A stretch of DNA of 45,096 nucleotides, taken from Candidatus Pacearchaeota archaeon (lineage in GTDB: Archaea; Nanobdellota; Nanobdellia; Pacearchaeales; UBA284). Under the pieces are notes generated by a model, which saw nothing but the letters and a program-made list of their open reading frames with translations, did not search any database and was not told the DNA's origin. The stretch spans positions 1 to 45,096 of the forward strand of contig JAPLYB010000042.1 in the NCBI GenBank assembly GCA_026395795.1. The letters run 5' to 3'. Every line of letters starts with the position of its first letter. Within the stretch, counting starts at the first letter, position 1. The translations under genes were made by a program, and so were the position numbers. Below, piece by piece: positions 32,729-42,167 of the stretch.

Positions 32729-35700
32729 TTACTCTTCTTTTGTTAACTTAATCATATCTGTGACAACATCTCCGGGCTGAATTTTAATTATTTTCACGCC
32801 CTGAGTGTTTCTTCCCATCGTTCTTATATCTTTAATGGGGACTCGTATTACCATTCCTTTTGCAGTTGTAGCAATAATGCTGTCTTCGCTTGTTACTGTT
32901 TGAATAGCCATCACATTCCCGTTTCTTTCAGAGCAATTCATATTGATTATTCCTTTGCATGCTCTGGAAGTCTTTCTATAGTCAGTTACAGGCGTTCTCT
33001 TTCCATAACCTTTCTCAGTTATAGTTAAGATTGTTAATTGTTTTCCTTCTGATTTTTCTTTTTCAACTTTTTCTAAGTCTATTTTATTAAAAACTTGTAT
33101 TCCGACAACTTCGTCATCTTTGTCTAATTTAATAGCTGTTACACCATAAGCGGCTTTTCCCATTTCCCGTACTTCTTTTACATCAAATCTCATGGCAATT
33201 CCCTTTTTAGTTGCAATAACTGCTTCTCCATTCACATCAACAAGCAATGCATCAACAATTCCATCGTCTGGTGGAAGTTTAGTTGCCATAACACCTGATT
33301 GGCCAATTCTTATGAACTCTTCAAGATTAACTCTCTTAGCAATCCCCCTTTTAGTAATTATTAAAATCGAGCCTTTTTTCTCTATAATTGGGATAACTGC
33401 CTTTATTTTATCATTTACCTGTAAAAGGTTGATAATTGCCTTGCCTTTGCTGTATCTTGTTGCTTCAGGGATATTGTAAGCCTTTAAGATATACAATCTA
33501 CCTCTTTCAGTTAAGAATAAGATTTGATCGTGTGTACTGCAAGTAAAGACATTTTGTACAAAATCCCCAGTAGTTAACTCTGTTCCTGAAATTCCCTTGC
33601 CCCCCCTGTGCTGTTCATTGTACATTCTTAATGGCATCCTTTTTATGTAGCCTTTAGATGTCATCATAACTGCAACCTCTTCTTTTTTAATTAAATCAAT
33701 CTCATTAATCTCTGGGGTTCTTTCTAATATTTTTGTTCTTCGCTCATCTCCAAATTTTCTTTTTAATTCAGAAACTTCTTTTTTAATAATTTCAAGAATT
33801 TCTTTTTCATCTGAAAGTATTTTTTCAAGTTCTTTAATTTTTTGAACAAGTTCTTTATATTCATCTTTAATTTTATCTTGTTCTAATGCAGTTAACCTTT
33901 GTAATTTCATCTCAAGAATTGCTTGAGTTTGTTTCTGGCTTAATTTATATTTATTCATCAAATTTTCAGTGGCTTCAGTAACATGTTTTGATTTTTTAAT
34001 TAAAGAAATAACCGCGTCTAAATCTTTTAATGCTATTAACAAACCTTCAAGAATATGAACTCGGTCTTTAGCTTGATTTGATTCAAATTCGGTTCTTTTT
34101 CTTACTATTTTCTGTCTATGTTGGACATAAACCCCTATTAGTTGTTTTAAATTTAAAATTCTTGGTTGATTTTTAACTAGGGCAAGTAAAATACAATTAA
34201 ACCTAGTTTCTAAATTAGTTAAACTGAAAAGTCTGTTCATTACAAGTTTCGCATTTGTTCCTCTTTTTAACAAGATTACAACTCTTACTTCTTCTTTTGC
34301 AGACTCATCTCTAATGTCTGAAATATCTGGAATTTTTTTATTTTGAACTAAGTCCGCTATGGCTTTAATAAAATCTGCTTTGTTCGTTTGATATGGAAGC
34401 TCAGTAATCACAATTTTTTCCTTGTCCCCCTTTGTTTCAACATTAGCTTTTCCTCTTAAAACAAAACCCCCTCTCCCTGTTTCATAAATTTCTTTTAAAC
34501 CTTCTTTGTATATCGTTCCATATGTTGGAAAATCAGGCCCTAAAATAAATTCTCTTAACTTGTCTATTGTGACTTCAGGATTCTTAATATAAGCAGATAT
34601 TGCGTCACAGACCTCTGAAAGATTATGTGGAGGCATACTAGTCATCATCCCTACTGCTATTCCAGAAGAACCATTAATTAAAAGATTTGGGAGTTTAGCA
34701 GGAAGAACCTCTGGTTCTTTTAAAGAGTTATCAAAATTTGGCAAGAACTTTACAGTTTCTTTATCCAAATCTTCTAGCAATTCCATAGCTATTTTTGACA
34801 GCTTGGCCTCAGTATAACGGCTTGCAGCTGGAGGATCGTTATCAATTGAGTTATGTACAAAAACTCCAGAAGAAAGGGCGAAATTATGTGTTTTATCCAC
34901 AGTTAAATCATAAACATCAACAAATTTATTTAAAAATTCGGTTTTTACAACTTTGTGGTTCATTTTATTAAGTGCTATTCCTAAAGCATTGCAGAGAGTC
35001 TCTATATTGTCATTAAAAAACTTGGTTAAACCATTTCTAAATTTTATAATTCCTGCTCCCCCCCTTGGATTATAACTTATCCTTACTTTTTCATAACTTT
35101 CTTCATCTATTTTTCCATATAACTCAATTGCCCTTTTGCATACTTTTAAAAACCGATAATAATTTGCCTTTTTACCATTTTCAGAAAGAATAGCCAAAAA
35201 ATAATTTCTAAATTCTTGGTTATCTTTCCATTTGTTTTTATATGCATTTATTATGTTGTTTTTATACTCCTTGTTTTTCCATCTTTCTTTTCCCAAATTG
35301 GAAATATACTCTCGATGTCTATCATCTGACCAAATTTTTTTAGAAATTTCTTTCATATGTTCTGCTCGTTCCTTACGATATGTAATATTATTCCACTTAA
35401 TTTTCAAAGATTCAATTTTATTCTTTCTGTAACTCTCATTCTGCCAAAGTTTTTTTAAAGTTTTAGTAGCTCTTTTACTTAATTCATCTCGTTTTTCAGG
35501 ATGTTTTTGGACGTATTCTTTGTTTACTTTACTTAAAAATTCTCTCATTTTTCTTATATAATCCTTATTTTTCCAATTAGCTAAATTTCTTTCAGTCATT
35601 CTCTTAGAATAAGCTTTTCTATTATTCTCATCTTTCCAGAATTTTCTCCTTCCTTCTTTCAGATTTTTTACATACTCTGGGTCTTTTTTATGCTTCTCAG

Positions 35701-36712
35701 AGGTAAAAGTATAATGTGTTTGCCAGTGTTCTTTCCATTGCATTCTTTTGATATTGTTGGGATTATTATTCAATTTATTAAAATTAATGTGGTGTCGTAT
35801 TCTGCCACTTGGTCTTTGATAAATTCCATTTTCTATATTCAAGTTATCTGCAAGAATGTGCGTGAATTCCCACAATTGAGATTTTGGTTGCAAAATCATC
35901 TCATAACCAACTGCATTGGCATTATCTTCCTTTGTTGAAAATCTAGAATAGCAAGGCATTAAAGACTCTCCAGCTTTCAAATCTTTCGCCTCTTTATATC
36001 CTCCATCTCTTAACATAAACTTATGATTTAGTGTACACTTTATTTCTTCTCCATTATCTAAGGTAATCTTGATTATTTCTGCATTTTCTTTTGTTTTTCT
36101 TGGATTTCTAATTTCTGCGATTTTTATTATTCCATTATCGATACTAAAAGTAAAGTTTTGTTTTCCTTGTTTATGCTCTTTTATTAATTCTTCAAAAGAA
36201 AGATTCCTCCCATCTGTCAATTTAACCTTAGTATCTGCAGTAAAACAACCAAAATTTCCTTGACCATGAACTAAAGGATATCTTAATGAAAAGTTCTGCG
36301 CCATTCTGACCATCGCGTCATAAATAGCCATATCTCCATGAGGGTGATATTTTCCCATACAGTCGCCCACGATTCTAGCTGATTTTTTTGTTGGTTTGTC
36401 TGGCTCAAGATTCAACTCATTCATGGTATGGAGGATTCTTCTATGAACTGGTTTTAATCCATCTTCTGCTGATGGAATTGCTCTAGCAACAATAACAGAC
36501 ATAGCATAGTCTATGTAAGAAGACCTCATTTCATCTTCTATTAACGCTTCTTCTACTTTTTCATCTGCTGGAATTTCAAGAGGAGCTATTTGAGATTCTT
36601 TTCCGTTAGTGCCATCCCCATTACTTTCCTTTCCATTTTCTTCAATGACTTCGTCATCTCTTTCATCGTCTTCCTCTTTAGTTGTTTCCTTTTTCTTTTT
36701 TTCTTCTGTCAT
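32729..36712 (-). CDS. gyrA: DNA gyrase subunit A, interrupted by an intein
   Basis: Breaks and rejoins DNA in the A2B2 gyrase that introduces negative supercoils. After an acidic N-terminal tail, the core [29 protein letters not shown] and [14 protein letters not shown] is typical; the catalytic Tyr is in [10 protein letters not shown]. The C-terminal domain has a GyrA box (QHRGGKG), which separates gyrase from topoisomerase IV. Splicing of 466 residues would leave about 861. I start at 36712 rather than 36736 because the eight extra residues translate a hairpin element. It lies downstream of gyrB, a Mth938-like gene and a small gene on the same strand. Confidence 0.95.
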   Translation of the reverse strand: MTEEKKKKETTKEEDDERDDEVIEENGKESNGDGTNGKESQIAPLEIPADEKVEEALIEDEMRSSYIDYAMSVIVARAIPSAEDGLKPVHRRILHTMNELNLEPDKPTKKSARIVGDCMGKYHPHGDMAIYDAMVRMAQNFSLRYPLVHGQGNFGCFTADTKVKLTDGRNLSFEELIKEHKQGKQNFTFSIDNGIIKIAEIRNPRKTKENAEIIKITLDNGEEIKCTLNHKFMLRDGGYKEAKDLKAGESLMPCYSRFSTKEDNANAVGYEMILQPKSQLWEFTHILADNLNIENGIYQRPSGRIRHHINFNKLNNNPNNIKRMQWKEHWQTHYTFTSEKHKKDPEYVKNLKEGRRKFWKDENNRKAYSKRMTERNLANWKNKDYIRKMREFLSKVNKEYVQKHPEKRDELSKRATKTLKKLWQNESYRKNKIESLKIKWNNITYRKERAEHMKEISKKIWSDDRHREYISNLGKERWKNKEYKNNIINAYKNKWKDNQEFRNYFLAILSENGKKANYYRFLKVCKRAIELYGKIDEESYEKVRISYNPRGGAGIIKFRNGLTKFFNDNIETLCNALGIALNKMNHKVVKTEFLNKFVDVYDLTVDKTHNFALSSGVFVHNSIDNDPPAASRYTEAKLSKIAMELLEDLDKETVKFLPNFDNSLKEPEVLPAKLPNLLINGSSGIAVGMMTSMPPHNLSEVCDAISAYIKNPEVTIDKLREFILGPDFPTYGTIYKEGLKEIYETGRGGFVLRGKANVETKGDKEKIVITELPYQTNKADFIKAIADLVQNKKIPDISDIRDESAKEEVRVVILLKRGTNAKLVMNRLFSLTNLETRFNCILLALVKNQPRILNLKQLIGVYVQHRQKIVRKRTEFESNQAKDRVHILEGLLIALKDLDAVISLIKKSKHVTEATENLMNKYKLSQKQTQAILEMKLQRLTALEQDKIKDEYKELVQKIKELEKILSDEKEILEIIKKEVSELKRKFGDERRTKILERTPEINEIDLIKKEEVAVMMTSKGYIKRMPLRMYNEQHRGGKGISGTELTTGDFVQNVFTCSTHDQILFLTERGRLYILKAYNIPEATRYSKGKAIINLLQVNDKIKAVIPIIEKKGSILIITKRGIAKRVNLEEFIRIGQSGVMATKLPPDDGIVDALLVDVNGEAVIATKKGIAMRFDVKEVREMGKAAYGVTAIKLDKDDEVVGIQVFNKIDLEKVEKEKSEGKQLTILTITEKGYGKRTPVTDYRKTSRACKGIINMNCSERNGNVMAIQTVTSEDSIIATTAKGMVIRVPIKDIRTMGRNTQGVKIIKIQPGDVVTDMIKLTKEE
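34850..36247 (-). mobile_element. GyrA intein with HNH endonuclease and Trp-repeat region
   Basis: 466 residues from Cys1 ([14 protein letters not shown], block A) to SGVFVHN followed by Ser (block G); block B has CTLNHKF and block F is [15 protein letters not shown]. The flanks GQGNFG and [10 protein letters not shown] join into the normal GyrA sequence. The central part is not LAGLIDADG: residues ~150-178 have [15 protein letters not shown] and EHWQTHY, an HNH homing endonuclease. Residues ~200-350 hold seven repeats of W-x-[ND/N]-x-x-[YH/F]-[RK] (W at 204, 225, 268, 285, 306, 323, 340), probably DNA-contacting helices of the NUMOD type. All splicing residues are present, so it should be active. 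Confidence 0.9.
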
Positions 36713-36762
36713 GCTAAAAACTCCTGTTTTTGGCACACAGAAAATCTTCTGATTTTCTAGTG
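36712..36762. repeat. Paired-hairpin element ending at the gyrA start codon
   Basis: Hairpin 1 (36712-36735): TGC-TAAAAAC-TCCT-GTTTTTG-GCA; hairpin 2 (36736-36762): CAC-AGAAAATC-TTCT-GATTTTCTA-GTG. On the gyrA strand the element ends ...TTTTTAGC directly before ATG, and the A of the ATG is the last paired base. The loop reads AGGA on that strand, a possible ribosome-binding sequence in a hairpin loop. Confidence 0.7.
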
Positions 36763-36778
36763 TGTTTTATTTGTACCT

Positions 36779-37027
36779 CTAATTTTTTTTATCTAATTTA
36801 TATAACTCCTTTAGAGCATGTTTTCCCCAATTTTTTTCTAACTGGGTTTTGATAAATCTAATCGTTTCTTTATCTTTTCGATTTAATTTTTTCTTTTCAA
36901 GTTTTTTTATTTTATCAAATATCTTTTGGTCTATTTTTCCATCAATTAAGTATTTTTTATTTCTTTCTTTTATAATTTTTCTTATTCTTGGGAGTTTAAA
37001 TTTTATTGAATATTTTACATCCTTCAT
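36779..37027 (-). CDS. Small basic hypothetical protein in the gyrase cluster
   Basis: 82 aa, very Lys-rich, with predicted helices (RIRKIIKERNKKYLIDGKID, IFDKIKKLEKKKLNRKDKET) and no signal or membrane segment. It starts one base after the stop codon of the Mth938-like gene and ends 66 bases before the gyrA start, so it is likely co-transcribed with both. The charge suggests nucleic-acid binding, but I recognise no family. Confidence 0.6.
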   Translation of the reverse strand: MKDVKYSIKFKLPRIRKIIKERNKKYLIDGKIDQKIFDKIKKLEKKKLNRKDKETIRFIKTQLEKNWGKHALKELYKLDKKN

Positions 37028-37028
37028 T

Positions 37029-37379
37029 TTAACAAGTTATATGAAACAATCCTAATTTTTTTCCAGGTAGATTCATGAAATCTTTTACAGCTTCCGGAGT
37101 TTTTTTTAATATTAATCGAATTTTATTTCTTTCACAGATTTTTGGAATACTTTCTTCTAATCTACAAGCTCCGAATTGGCCAGTCCCTATAATAAGATAA
37201 TCGGGTTTTTGTTCTTCTATTAATTCCTTGACTTCTTCTCTGCACACTGTATGGTGATTTCCGTAATATTGCATGCTGATGTTTGTCCTTGTAATCAATT
37301 TCCCATTAACATCAATCAAAATATCTTGATTGTATGTTTTTCCATCAATCATTATTTTTCCGAATTCTGTTGTTATCAT
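37029..37379 (-). CDS. Mth938-like domain protein
   Basis: 116 aa. The C-terminal half, DYLIIGTGQFGACRL followed by IPKICERNKIRLILKKTPEA, fits the Mth938/NDUFAF3-like (DUF498) fold, a small alpha/beta domain of unknown biochemical role in archaea. The N-terminal FGKIMIDGKTYNQDILID is also typical. The last residues (GLFHITC) form a short tail. It lies between gyrB and a small basic gene in a run of four same-strand genes. Confidence 0.82.
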   Translation of the reverse strand: MITTEFGKIMIDGKTYNQDILIDVNGKLITRTNISMQYYGNHHTVCREEVKELIEEQKPDYLIIGTGQFGACRLEESIPKICERNKIRLILKKTPEAVKDFMNLPGKKLGLFHITC

Positions 37380-37428
37380 GTTTTATTTGTATGCTTGGGG
37401 GATGTTTGACGTATGTTTTTAGCTAATT

Positions 37429-37471
37429 GGATTTTGCAACGTTGCGCATGAGTTTTGATGCGCCAAAATCC
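37429..37471. repeat. Nested palindrome between gyrB and the Mth938-like gene
   Basis: GGATTTTG (37429-37436) and CAAAATCC (37464-37471) enclose a second stem GCGCAT (37444-37449) / ATGCGC (37458-37463) and the self-complementary GCAACGTTGC (37436-37445). The layout differs from the paired-hairpin family, although the A/T runs are similar; it could be a rearranged copy. Confidence 0.5.
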
Positions 37472-37510
37472 TTTGTTTAAATCAATTTTTATTTATGATA
37501 CCTCTCAATT

Positions 37511-39412
37511 TTATATATCTAAGTTTGCCTTCTTTGCATATTCTAGGATAAATAGTTTTCTTGGTTCAACAGCTTCTCCCATTAAAGTTGAAAAAACCTC
37601 ATCTGCTTCAACAGCATCTTCAATTGTAATCAACTTTAGCATCCTTGCTTTAGGGTCCATGGTTGTATCCCATAATTGCTGCGGATTCATCTCTCCTAAT
37701 CCTTTAAATCTTTGAACATTTAGATTTCCGCCAAGTTTTGCAATTGTTTTTTTTAATTCTTCATCTGAATAAACATAATAATCCTGAGATCCTTTTCTAA
37801 TTTTATATAAAGGAGGAACAGCTGCGAAAATTCTTCTGCTTTCAATTAATTTTGGCATGAATCTAAAAAAGAAAGTTAATAACAATGTTTTGATATGGCT
37901 TCCATCAACATCTGCATCACACATCATTATAATTTTTCCGTATCTTAATCTTTCAAAATTAAATGTTTCTCCTAGCCCCGTTCCAATAGCCGAGGTTAAT
38001 AAAGAGATTTCTTCATTTTCAAAAATTTTATGGGGATTTGCTTTTTCAACATTTAATATTTTTCCTTTTAATGGTAAGATAGCTTGAAATTCTTTATTTC
38101 TCGCCATTTTTGAGCTACCGGCTGCACTTTCTCCTTCACAAATGAATAATTCTGTCTTCTCGAGTTTTTTTGAAGAACAATCTGCTAGTTTTCCTGGTAA
38201 AGATCCCGAACTTAAAGCTCCTTTTCTTCTAACTAAATCCCGTGCTTTTTTGGCTGCACTTCTAGCTTTAGCTGCGTTAATAACTTTATTGACTATGGCT
38301 TTTGCAATAGAAGGGTTTTCCTCAAAAAATTGGGCTAGGCTTTCTGTAACAACTGAATCAACAACCCCCTTGACTTCAGAATTTCCTAGCTTTGTTTTTG
38401 TTTGGCCCTCAAACTGAGGTTCTTTTAATTTCAGGCTAATAACCGCAGTTATGCCCTCTCTAGCATCATCTCCTTCAAGTTTAACATCAGATTTAATGGA
38501 TTTCTCAGCATAATCGTTTATAACTCGAGTTAAAGCTGTTTTAAAGCCAGTAACATGGGTTCCGCCCTCAACAGTATTAATTGTGTTCACAAAACCAAAA
38601 ATTCTGTCTTGATAGCCTTCTGTATACTGAATAGCCACACTTATTACAGTAGAGGCAACTTTCTTTTCAAAGAAAATTGGTTTAGAGTGGATAGCAGTTT
38701 TTGTTTTGTTTAACCACTTAACAAACTCCACTAGACCTCCTGCAAAATTAAATTTCTCTTTTTTCTTTGTGATTTTATTTTCATAATTAATAGTTAAGCC
38801 AGCATTTAGAAAAGCAATCTCCCTCAATCTGGATATTAAGATTTCATCCTCTATCTTAAGTGTTGAAAAAATAGTATCATCTGGGTAAAAGGTTACAGTT
38901 GTTCCTGTTTTTTCTTTATCTGTTTTTCCAATAACCTTAACATCATTTGTTGGTTTTCCAATATGATAACTTTGAGTGTAAATTTTTCCATCTCTTTTTA
39001 CTTCTACAATCATCTTTTTAGAAAGTGCTGCGACAACACTAATTCCGACCCCATGCAGTCCTCCCGAAACAGCATATGCCTTATTATCAAACTTTCCTCC
39101 AGCATGTAGCTTTGTTACAATAATCTCCATGGCTGGTTTTTTATAAATTGGATGCATATCAACGGGAATTCCTCTTCCGTTATCCTCGACTGTAACTGAG
39201 CTATCTTCATTCACAAGAATATTAATCTCGGTACATGCTCCGGCAAGGTGTTCATCTACTGCATTATCAACAATCTCATAAACAAGATGATGCAGTCCTT
39301 CTTTGCCTGTTGATCCGATGTACATACTCGGCCTGGTTCTTATACCCTCCAAGCCCTCTAATACTTTAATACTACCTGCGTTATATTCTTCTTTTTTCTT
39401 TTCTTCTGCCAT
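37511..39412 (-). CDS. gyrB: DNA gyrase subunit B
   Basis: 633 aa ATPase subunit of DNA gyrase. GHKL ATPase motifs are present: EIVDNAVDEHLAG, the VEDNGRGIPVDMH box and GGLHGVGISVVAALS. The TOPRIM part has EGESAAGS and the metal-binding DADVDGSHIKTLLLTFFFR, and the C-terminal RFKGLGEMNPQQLWDTTMDP is the gyrase/topo IV signature. The length matches short GyrB forms without the proteobacterial insertion. It is the first of four same-strand genes ending with gyrA. Archaeal gyrases are considered bacterial in origin. Confidence 0.96.
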   Translation of the reverse strand: MAEEKKKEEYNAGSIKVLEGLEGIRTRPSMYIGSTGKEGLHHLVYEIVDNAVDEHLAGACTEINILVNEDSSVTVEDNGRGIPVDMHPIYKKPAMEIIVTKLHAGGKFDNKAYAVSGGLHGVGISVVAALSKKMIVEVKRDGKIYTQSYHIGKPTNDVKVIGKTDKEKTGTTVTFYPDDTIFSTLKIEDEILISRLREIAFLNAGLTINYENKITKKKEKFNFAGGLVEFVKWLNKTKTAIHSKPIFFEKKVASTVISVAIQYTEGYQDRIFGFVNTINTVEGGTHVTGFKTALTRVINDYAEKSIKSDVKLEGDDAREGITAVISLKLKEPQFEGQTKTKLGNSEVKGVVDSVVTESLAQFFEENPSIAKAIVNKVINAAKARSAAKKARDLVRRKGALSSGSLPGKLADCSSKKLEKTELFICEGESAAGSSKMARNKEFQAILPLKGKILNVEKANPHKIFENEEISLLTSAIGTGLGETFNFERLRYGKIIMMCDADVDGSHIKTLLLTFFFRFMPKLIESRRIFAAVPPLYKIRKGSQDYYVYSDEELKKTIAKLGGNLNVQRFKGLGEMNPQQLWDTTMDPKARMLKLITIEDAVEADEVFSTLMGEAVEPRKLFILEYAKKANLDI

Positions 39413-39596
39413 TTTAAAATTTGCAATCTATTTATTTTAATTTATCTGACAAAACACCGTCGATGAAACCTTTTTTATCGTCGGTAAATATAGACAAATA
39501 GATAAAGTTAATTTAGTTTAAAAAGCTTTCGACTGAATTAAGGCCCAATTAGCCATTATAATCAAGAAATAATAAAATGAGCAAAAATAAAAATAA

Positions 39597-41591
39597 TTAC
39601 TTCATTTCTCCAGAACCCCTTACTCTAACCGTAACAGATGATCTTATCTGTCTCATAGTATCAGACAAGCCAGAGACTTGTTTCTTCAATTCCGCGTATT
39701 TAGGAATCTCTTCTAAAAATAAGACATCTTTTATATCTTCTTCAAACGCAAGTCTTTCTTTTCTAATAATCTTTTTGTAATCTTCAAAACCTAGAATTGT
39801 TTCGTGCAAAATCTGTTTCTTTTTTTCAACAAGGTCTTTGACAGCAGAAATCTCTTCTTTTTCAATAGTTTGTTTTAAAACCTTTTTGCAGATTTTCAAA
39901 CCATCGTTAATATACTCTTCAATTTTTTTGTTTTGTTTTTCAAAATCTATTTTTCTTCCTTTAGATTTATTCTTCTGGATTTCATTATATTTCTTTTTGT
40001 CAATTTCTGTTCCAATGTTAATTATAATTCTCATCAAGCTTGTTTTGTTGAGTCTATTTCTTCTTACTATTAGATAAACAACAACAAGAATTAAGATTAT
40101 AATTAATATCCACCAAATAAAATTAATTTTAATGCATTTATTATTTACACAGCTTCGTCCTTTTGAACATCCACAGTCAATACAGCAATTGTTTTGATTT
40201 TCACCATTTCCGCAGATTTTATCTCCACAGGAAGCCACAATTTGATCTCCCCCATTTACACTGCCGCCTCCAGAACTATTCTTTTTAGTACAATCTTCTG
40301 GACAATTAATTATATTTTCTGTTCTTATGTCGCAATAACCATCGTTACAGGTTGGGGGTTCTTCCTCTGAAATACAACCCTCTGTTGAACAAGTATAATT
40401 TGCAGGACATCCGCAGTCAAAACAACAGTTGCTTTGATTTTCTCCAGGATCACAAGTCCCATAACCATCATCACAAGTATGAATTTGTTCACAAGTATTA
40501 TTTCCACAATTAGCCCCATCTAAACATCCACAATCAGTACAGCAATTAACCCAGCTTTCACTTCCTATTATCTCTGCATTTAAGGTATAATTGCTTTTAC
40601 TAACAAAAAAGCATTCACTTGCAGTACAAGCATAACAATCCCACACATAAATACCTGCATATAACATTTCTGTAAATTTTACAGAAATATTCTCATTAGG
40701 CATGCCCAAAATCATTCTTCTTATTTGACTCTCATGCCATCCTCCAAGCCAATTTCCATATAATGTCATATTTAGAATGCTCTCAGTTTCATGCCAAGCA
40801 TAACAAGTAAAGTTAAATTGTCCGATTGTTCTGTTGCACACACTATCTCCACAAGAATTAATTATATTCCCACTACTAGAGCCACCTCCTCCCCCACCAG
40901 GAGTTATTGTGTTATTATTCACAGTAAATGTAATGTTCTCTGACCAATCTCCATTTCCTTCTGAGTTATTACACCAAGCAGCCCAGGTATAAATTCCATT
41001 AGATATTGTTTCTGTTAGATTCCACAAAGTATCATTTATTGGACTTGAATTCATCGCATTTAATGCCCAGGACCCGCTAAAGTCTCCATATAATCGTAGT
41101 GTGGAAACACTCACGGCGTCTGAACATTTCAGTTGAAATGTTACAGAATTAGAGGTTTTTGTTGATCCTTCTGAAGGTTCATATGCTGTTGCTGTTGGAA
41201 CTGGTAAAGAACTTAAGATAGTATCAGGCGCTTGGTCGCTCCCATTTTCCGTTAAATTAACAGATGTACTTGCATTATGATAAATGTCTTTAACAATATT
41301 AACATAAACAACATCACCAGCCTGCCATTCTGTACCACAATTCCCTATATCTTGAGCATACCAATTAGGCTGTCCAGAATTGCCGCTTATCCCAATAGTA
41401 TCAGTTAAATTGCAAATATTATTCCCGCCCCTAAAAATACTAAAATTAACATCAGCTCCATTTGCATCTGTTCCATCACTAGCATTTTGAACATAACCGA
41501 TGACTCCATGTGGTGTTCTTGCATTAATAATTATAGAAGCACTTATTAAAAAAGTTAGAACTAAAAAAATAAAGATTAATGTCTTTTTCAT
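39597..41591 (-). CDS. Cys-rich membrane surface protein with cytoplasmic coiled coil
   Basis: 664 aa: signal peptide (1-24), a carboxypeptidase-regulatory-like or Ig-like domain, an Ig-like domain (SVSTLRLYGDFSGSWALNAM), a Gly6 linker, then three to four Cys-rich repeats (NCCTDCGCLDGANCGNN; NCCFDCGCPANYTC; CGDKICGNGENQNNCCIDCG) that may form disulfide knots. A membrane helix near 487-507 (WWILIIILILVVVYLIV) is followed by ~155 residues of charged helices, probably a coiled coil (IEEYINDGLKICKKVLKQ and others). The tail suggests attachment to a cytoplasmic partner. The ATG coincides with the end of a hairpin element. Confidence 0.72.
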   Translation of the reverse strand: MKKTLIFIFLVLTFLISASIIINARTPHGVIGYVQNASDGTDANGADVNFSIFRGGNNICNLTDTIGISGNSGQPNWYAQDIGNCGTEWQAGDVVYVNIVKDIYHNASTSVNLTENGSDQAPDTILSSLPVPTATAYEPSEGSTKTSNSVTFQLKCSDAVSVSTLRLYGDFSGSWALNAMNSSPINDTLWNLTETISNGIYTWAAWCNNSEGNGDWSENITFTVNNNTITPGGGGGGSSSGNIINSCGDSVCNRTIGQFNFTCYAWHETESILNMTLYGNWLGGWHESQIRRMILGMPNENISVKFTEMLYAGIYVWDCYACTASECFFVSKSNYTLNAEIIGSESWVNCCTDCGCLDGANCGNNTCEQIHTCDDGYGTCDPGENQSNCCFDCGCPANYTCSTEGCISEEEPPTCNDGYCDIRTENIINCPEDCTKKNSSGGGSVNGGDQIVASCGDKICGNGENQNNCCIDCGCSKGRSCVNNKCIKINFIWWILIIILILVVVYLIVRRNRLNKTSLMRIIINIGTEIDKKKYNEIQKNKSKGRKIDFEKQNKKIEEYINDGLKICKKVLKQTIEKEEISAVKDLVEKKKQILHETILGFEDYKKIIRKERLAFEEDIKDVLFLEEIPKYAELKKQVSGLSDTMRQIRSSVTVRVRGSGEMK

Positions 41592-41643
41592 GCTTAAAAA
41601 TTTCCTATTTTTGGCACGCAGAAAAACTTCTGTTTTTCTAGCG
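41591..41643. repeat. Paired-hairpin element ending at the start codon of the Cys-rich protein gene
   Basis: Hairpin 1 (41591-41616): TGC-TTAAAAAT-TTCC-TATTTTTG-GCA; hairpin 2 (41617-41643): CGC-AGAAAAAC-TTCT-GTTTTTCTA-GCG. A TATA-like ATAATATAAAAG lies just beyond (about 41650-41661), so the element would form the 5' leader of the mRNA. Confidence 0.72.
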
Positions 41644-41747
41644 TTTTCCTCTCTTTTATATTATTAATTAAGAGGGATATCCTATTTAAATTATTTCTTT
41701 TTAAGTCGAGGGAATCAGAAAATCTTAACTTTTATTCTTAATTTTTT

Positions 41748-42101
41748 TCATTCACAAACAACAAATTTTCTTCCGCCAACATAATAAACTCCTCTGGAGA
41801 AATTATTTGTTATTCTTCCTGCCGAATTATAGGCTATTGCTTTCTTTTCTCCAACAAAATGTCTAAACGCGGGAACATTCATCACAGTTGGAGTTGCGTT
41901 TTCATAAGGTTTTAAAGGATTAACAAGAGATTTATCTTCCTTTACATCTGGGCTATCGTCGTATACTACAAAAGAACTAGTCATACTTCCTTCTATTGGT
42001 GGGAACAAATCTAATTTAAAATCTAAATTAGAGCCTCTTGAAGCTGTTCCGATAGTAGTTAAAACAGTTAATAATAGTAAAGTTTTTTTCAATCTTGCCA
42101 T
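41748..42101 (-). CDS. Short exported protein with a T9SS-like C-terminal tail
   Basis: 117 aa: a basic start and hydrophobic segment (LKKTLLLLTVLTTIGTA) act as signal peptide. A segment FPPIEGSMTSSFVVYDDS parallels FSPIEKGMKSTFSIVDDS in the next gene, and the end, GRITNNFSRGVYYVGGRKFV, has the SGR-x-L-x-x-GVYF pattern of bacterial type IX sorting domains. It looks like an internally shortened relative of the 42168 product. A TATA box (TTTAAAAAGAA) about 25 bases upstream suggests its own leaderless promoter. Confidence 0.6.
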   Translation of the reverse strand: MARLKKTLLLLTVLTTIGTASRGSNLDFKLDLFPPIEGSMTSSFVVYDDSPDVKEDKSLVNPLKPYENATPTVMNVPAFRHFVGEKKAIAYNSAGRITNNFSRGVYYVGGRKFVVCE

Positions 42102-42167
42102 ATTACAAATAGTGATGTATTCTTTTTAAACTTTTTGGTTGTTACCACTCCACAATAAAACAAATAA

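Noticed and set aside
36713-36736. Upstream ATG of gyrA adding MPKTGVFS
   Set aside because: Those codons are a translation of a hairpin element that recurs elsewhere; the ATG at 36712 starts the normal acidic N-terminal tail.
39456-39485. Hairpin upstream of gyrB (ACCGTCGAT...ATCGTCGGT)
   Set aside because: The stem has a mismatch and lacks the paired layout; too weak to count as a family member or regulator.
345-41643. Hairpin elements as rho-independent terminators
   Set aside because: They lack a T run after the stem, stand before genes or inside ORFs, and archaeal termination relies on T runs without hairpins.
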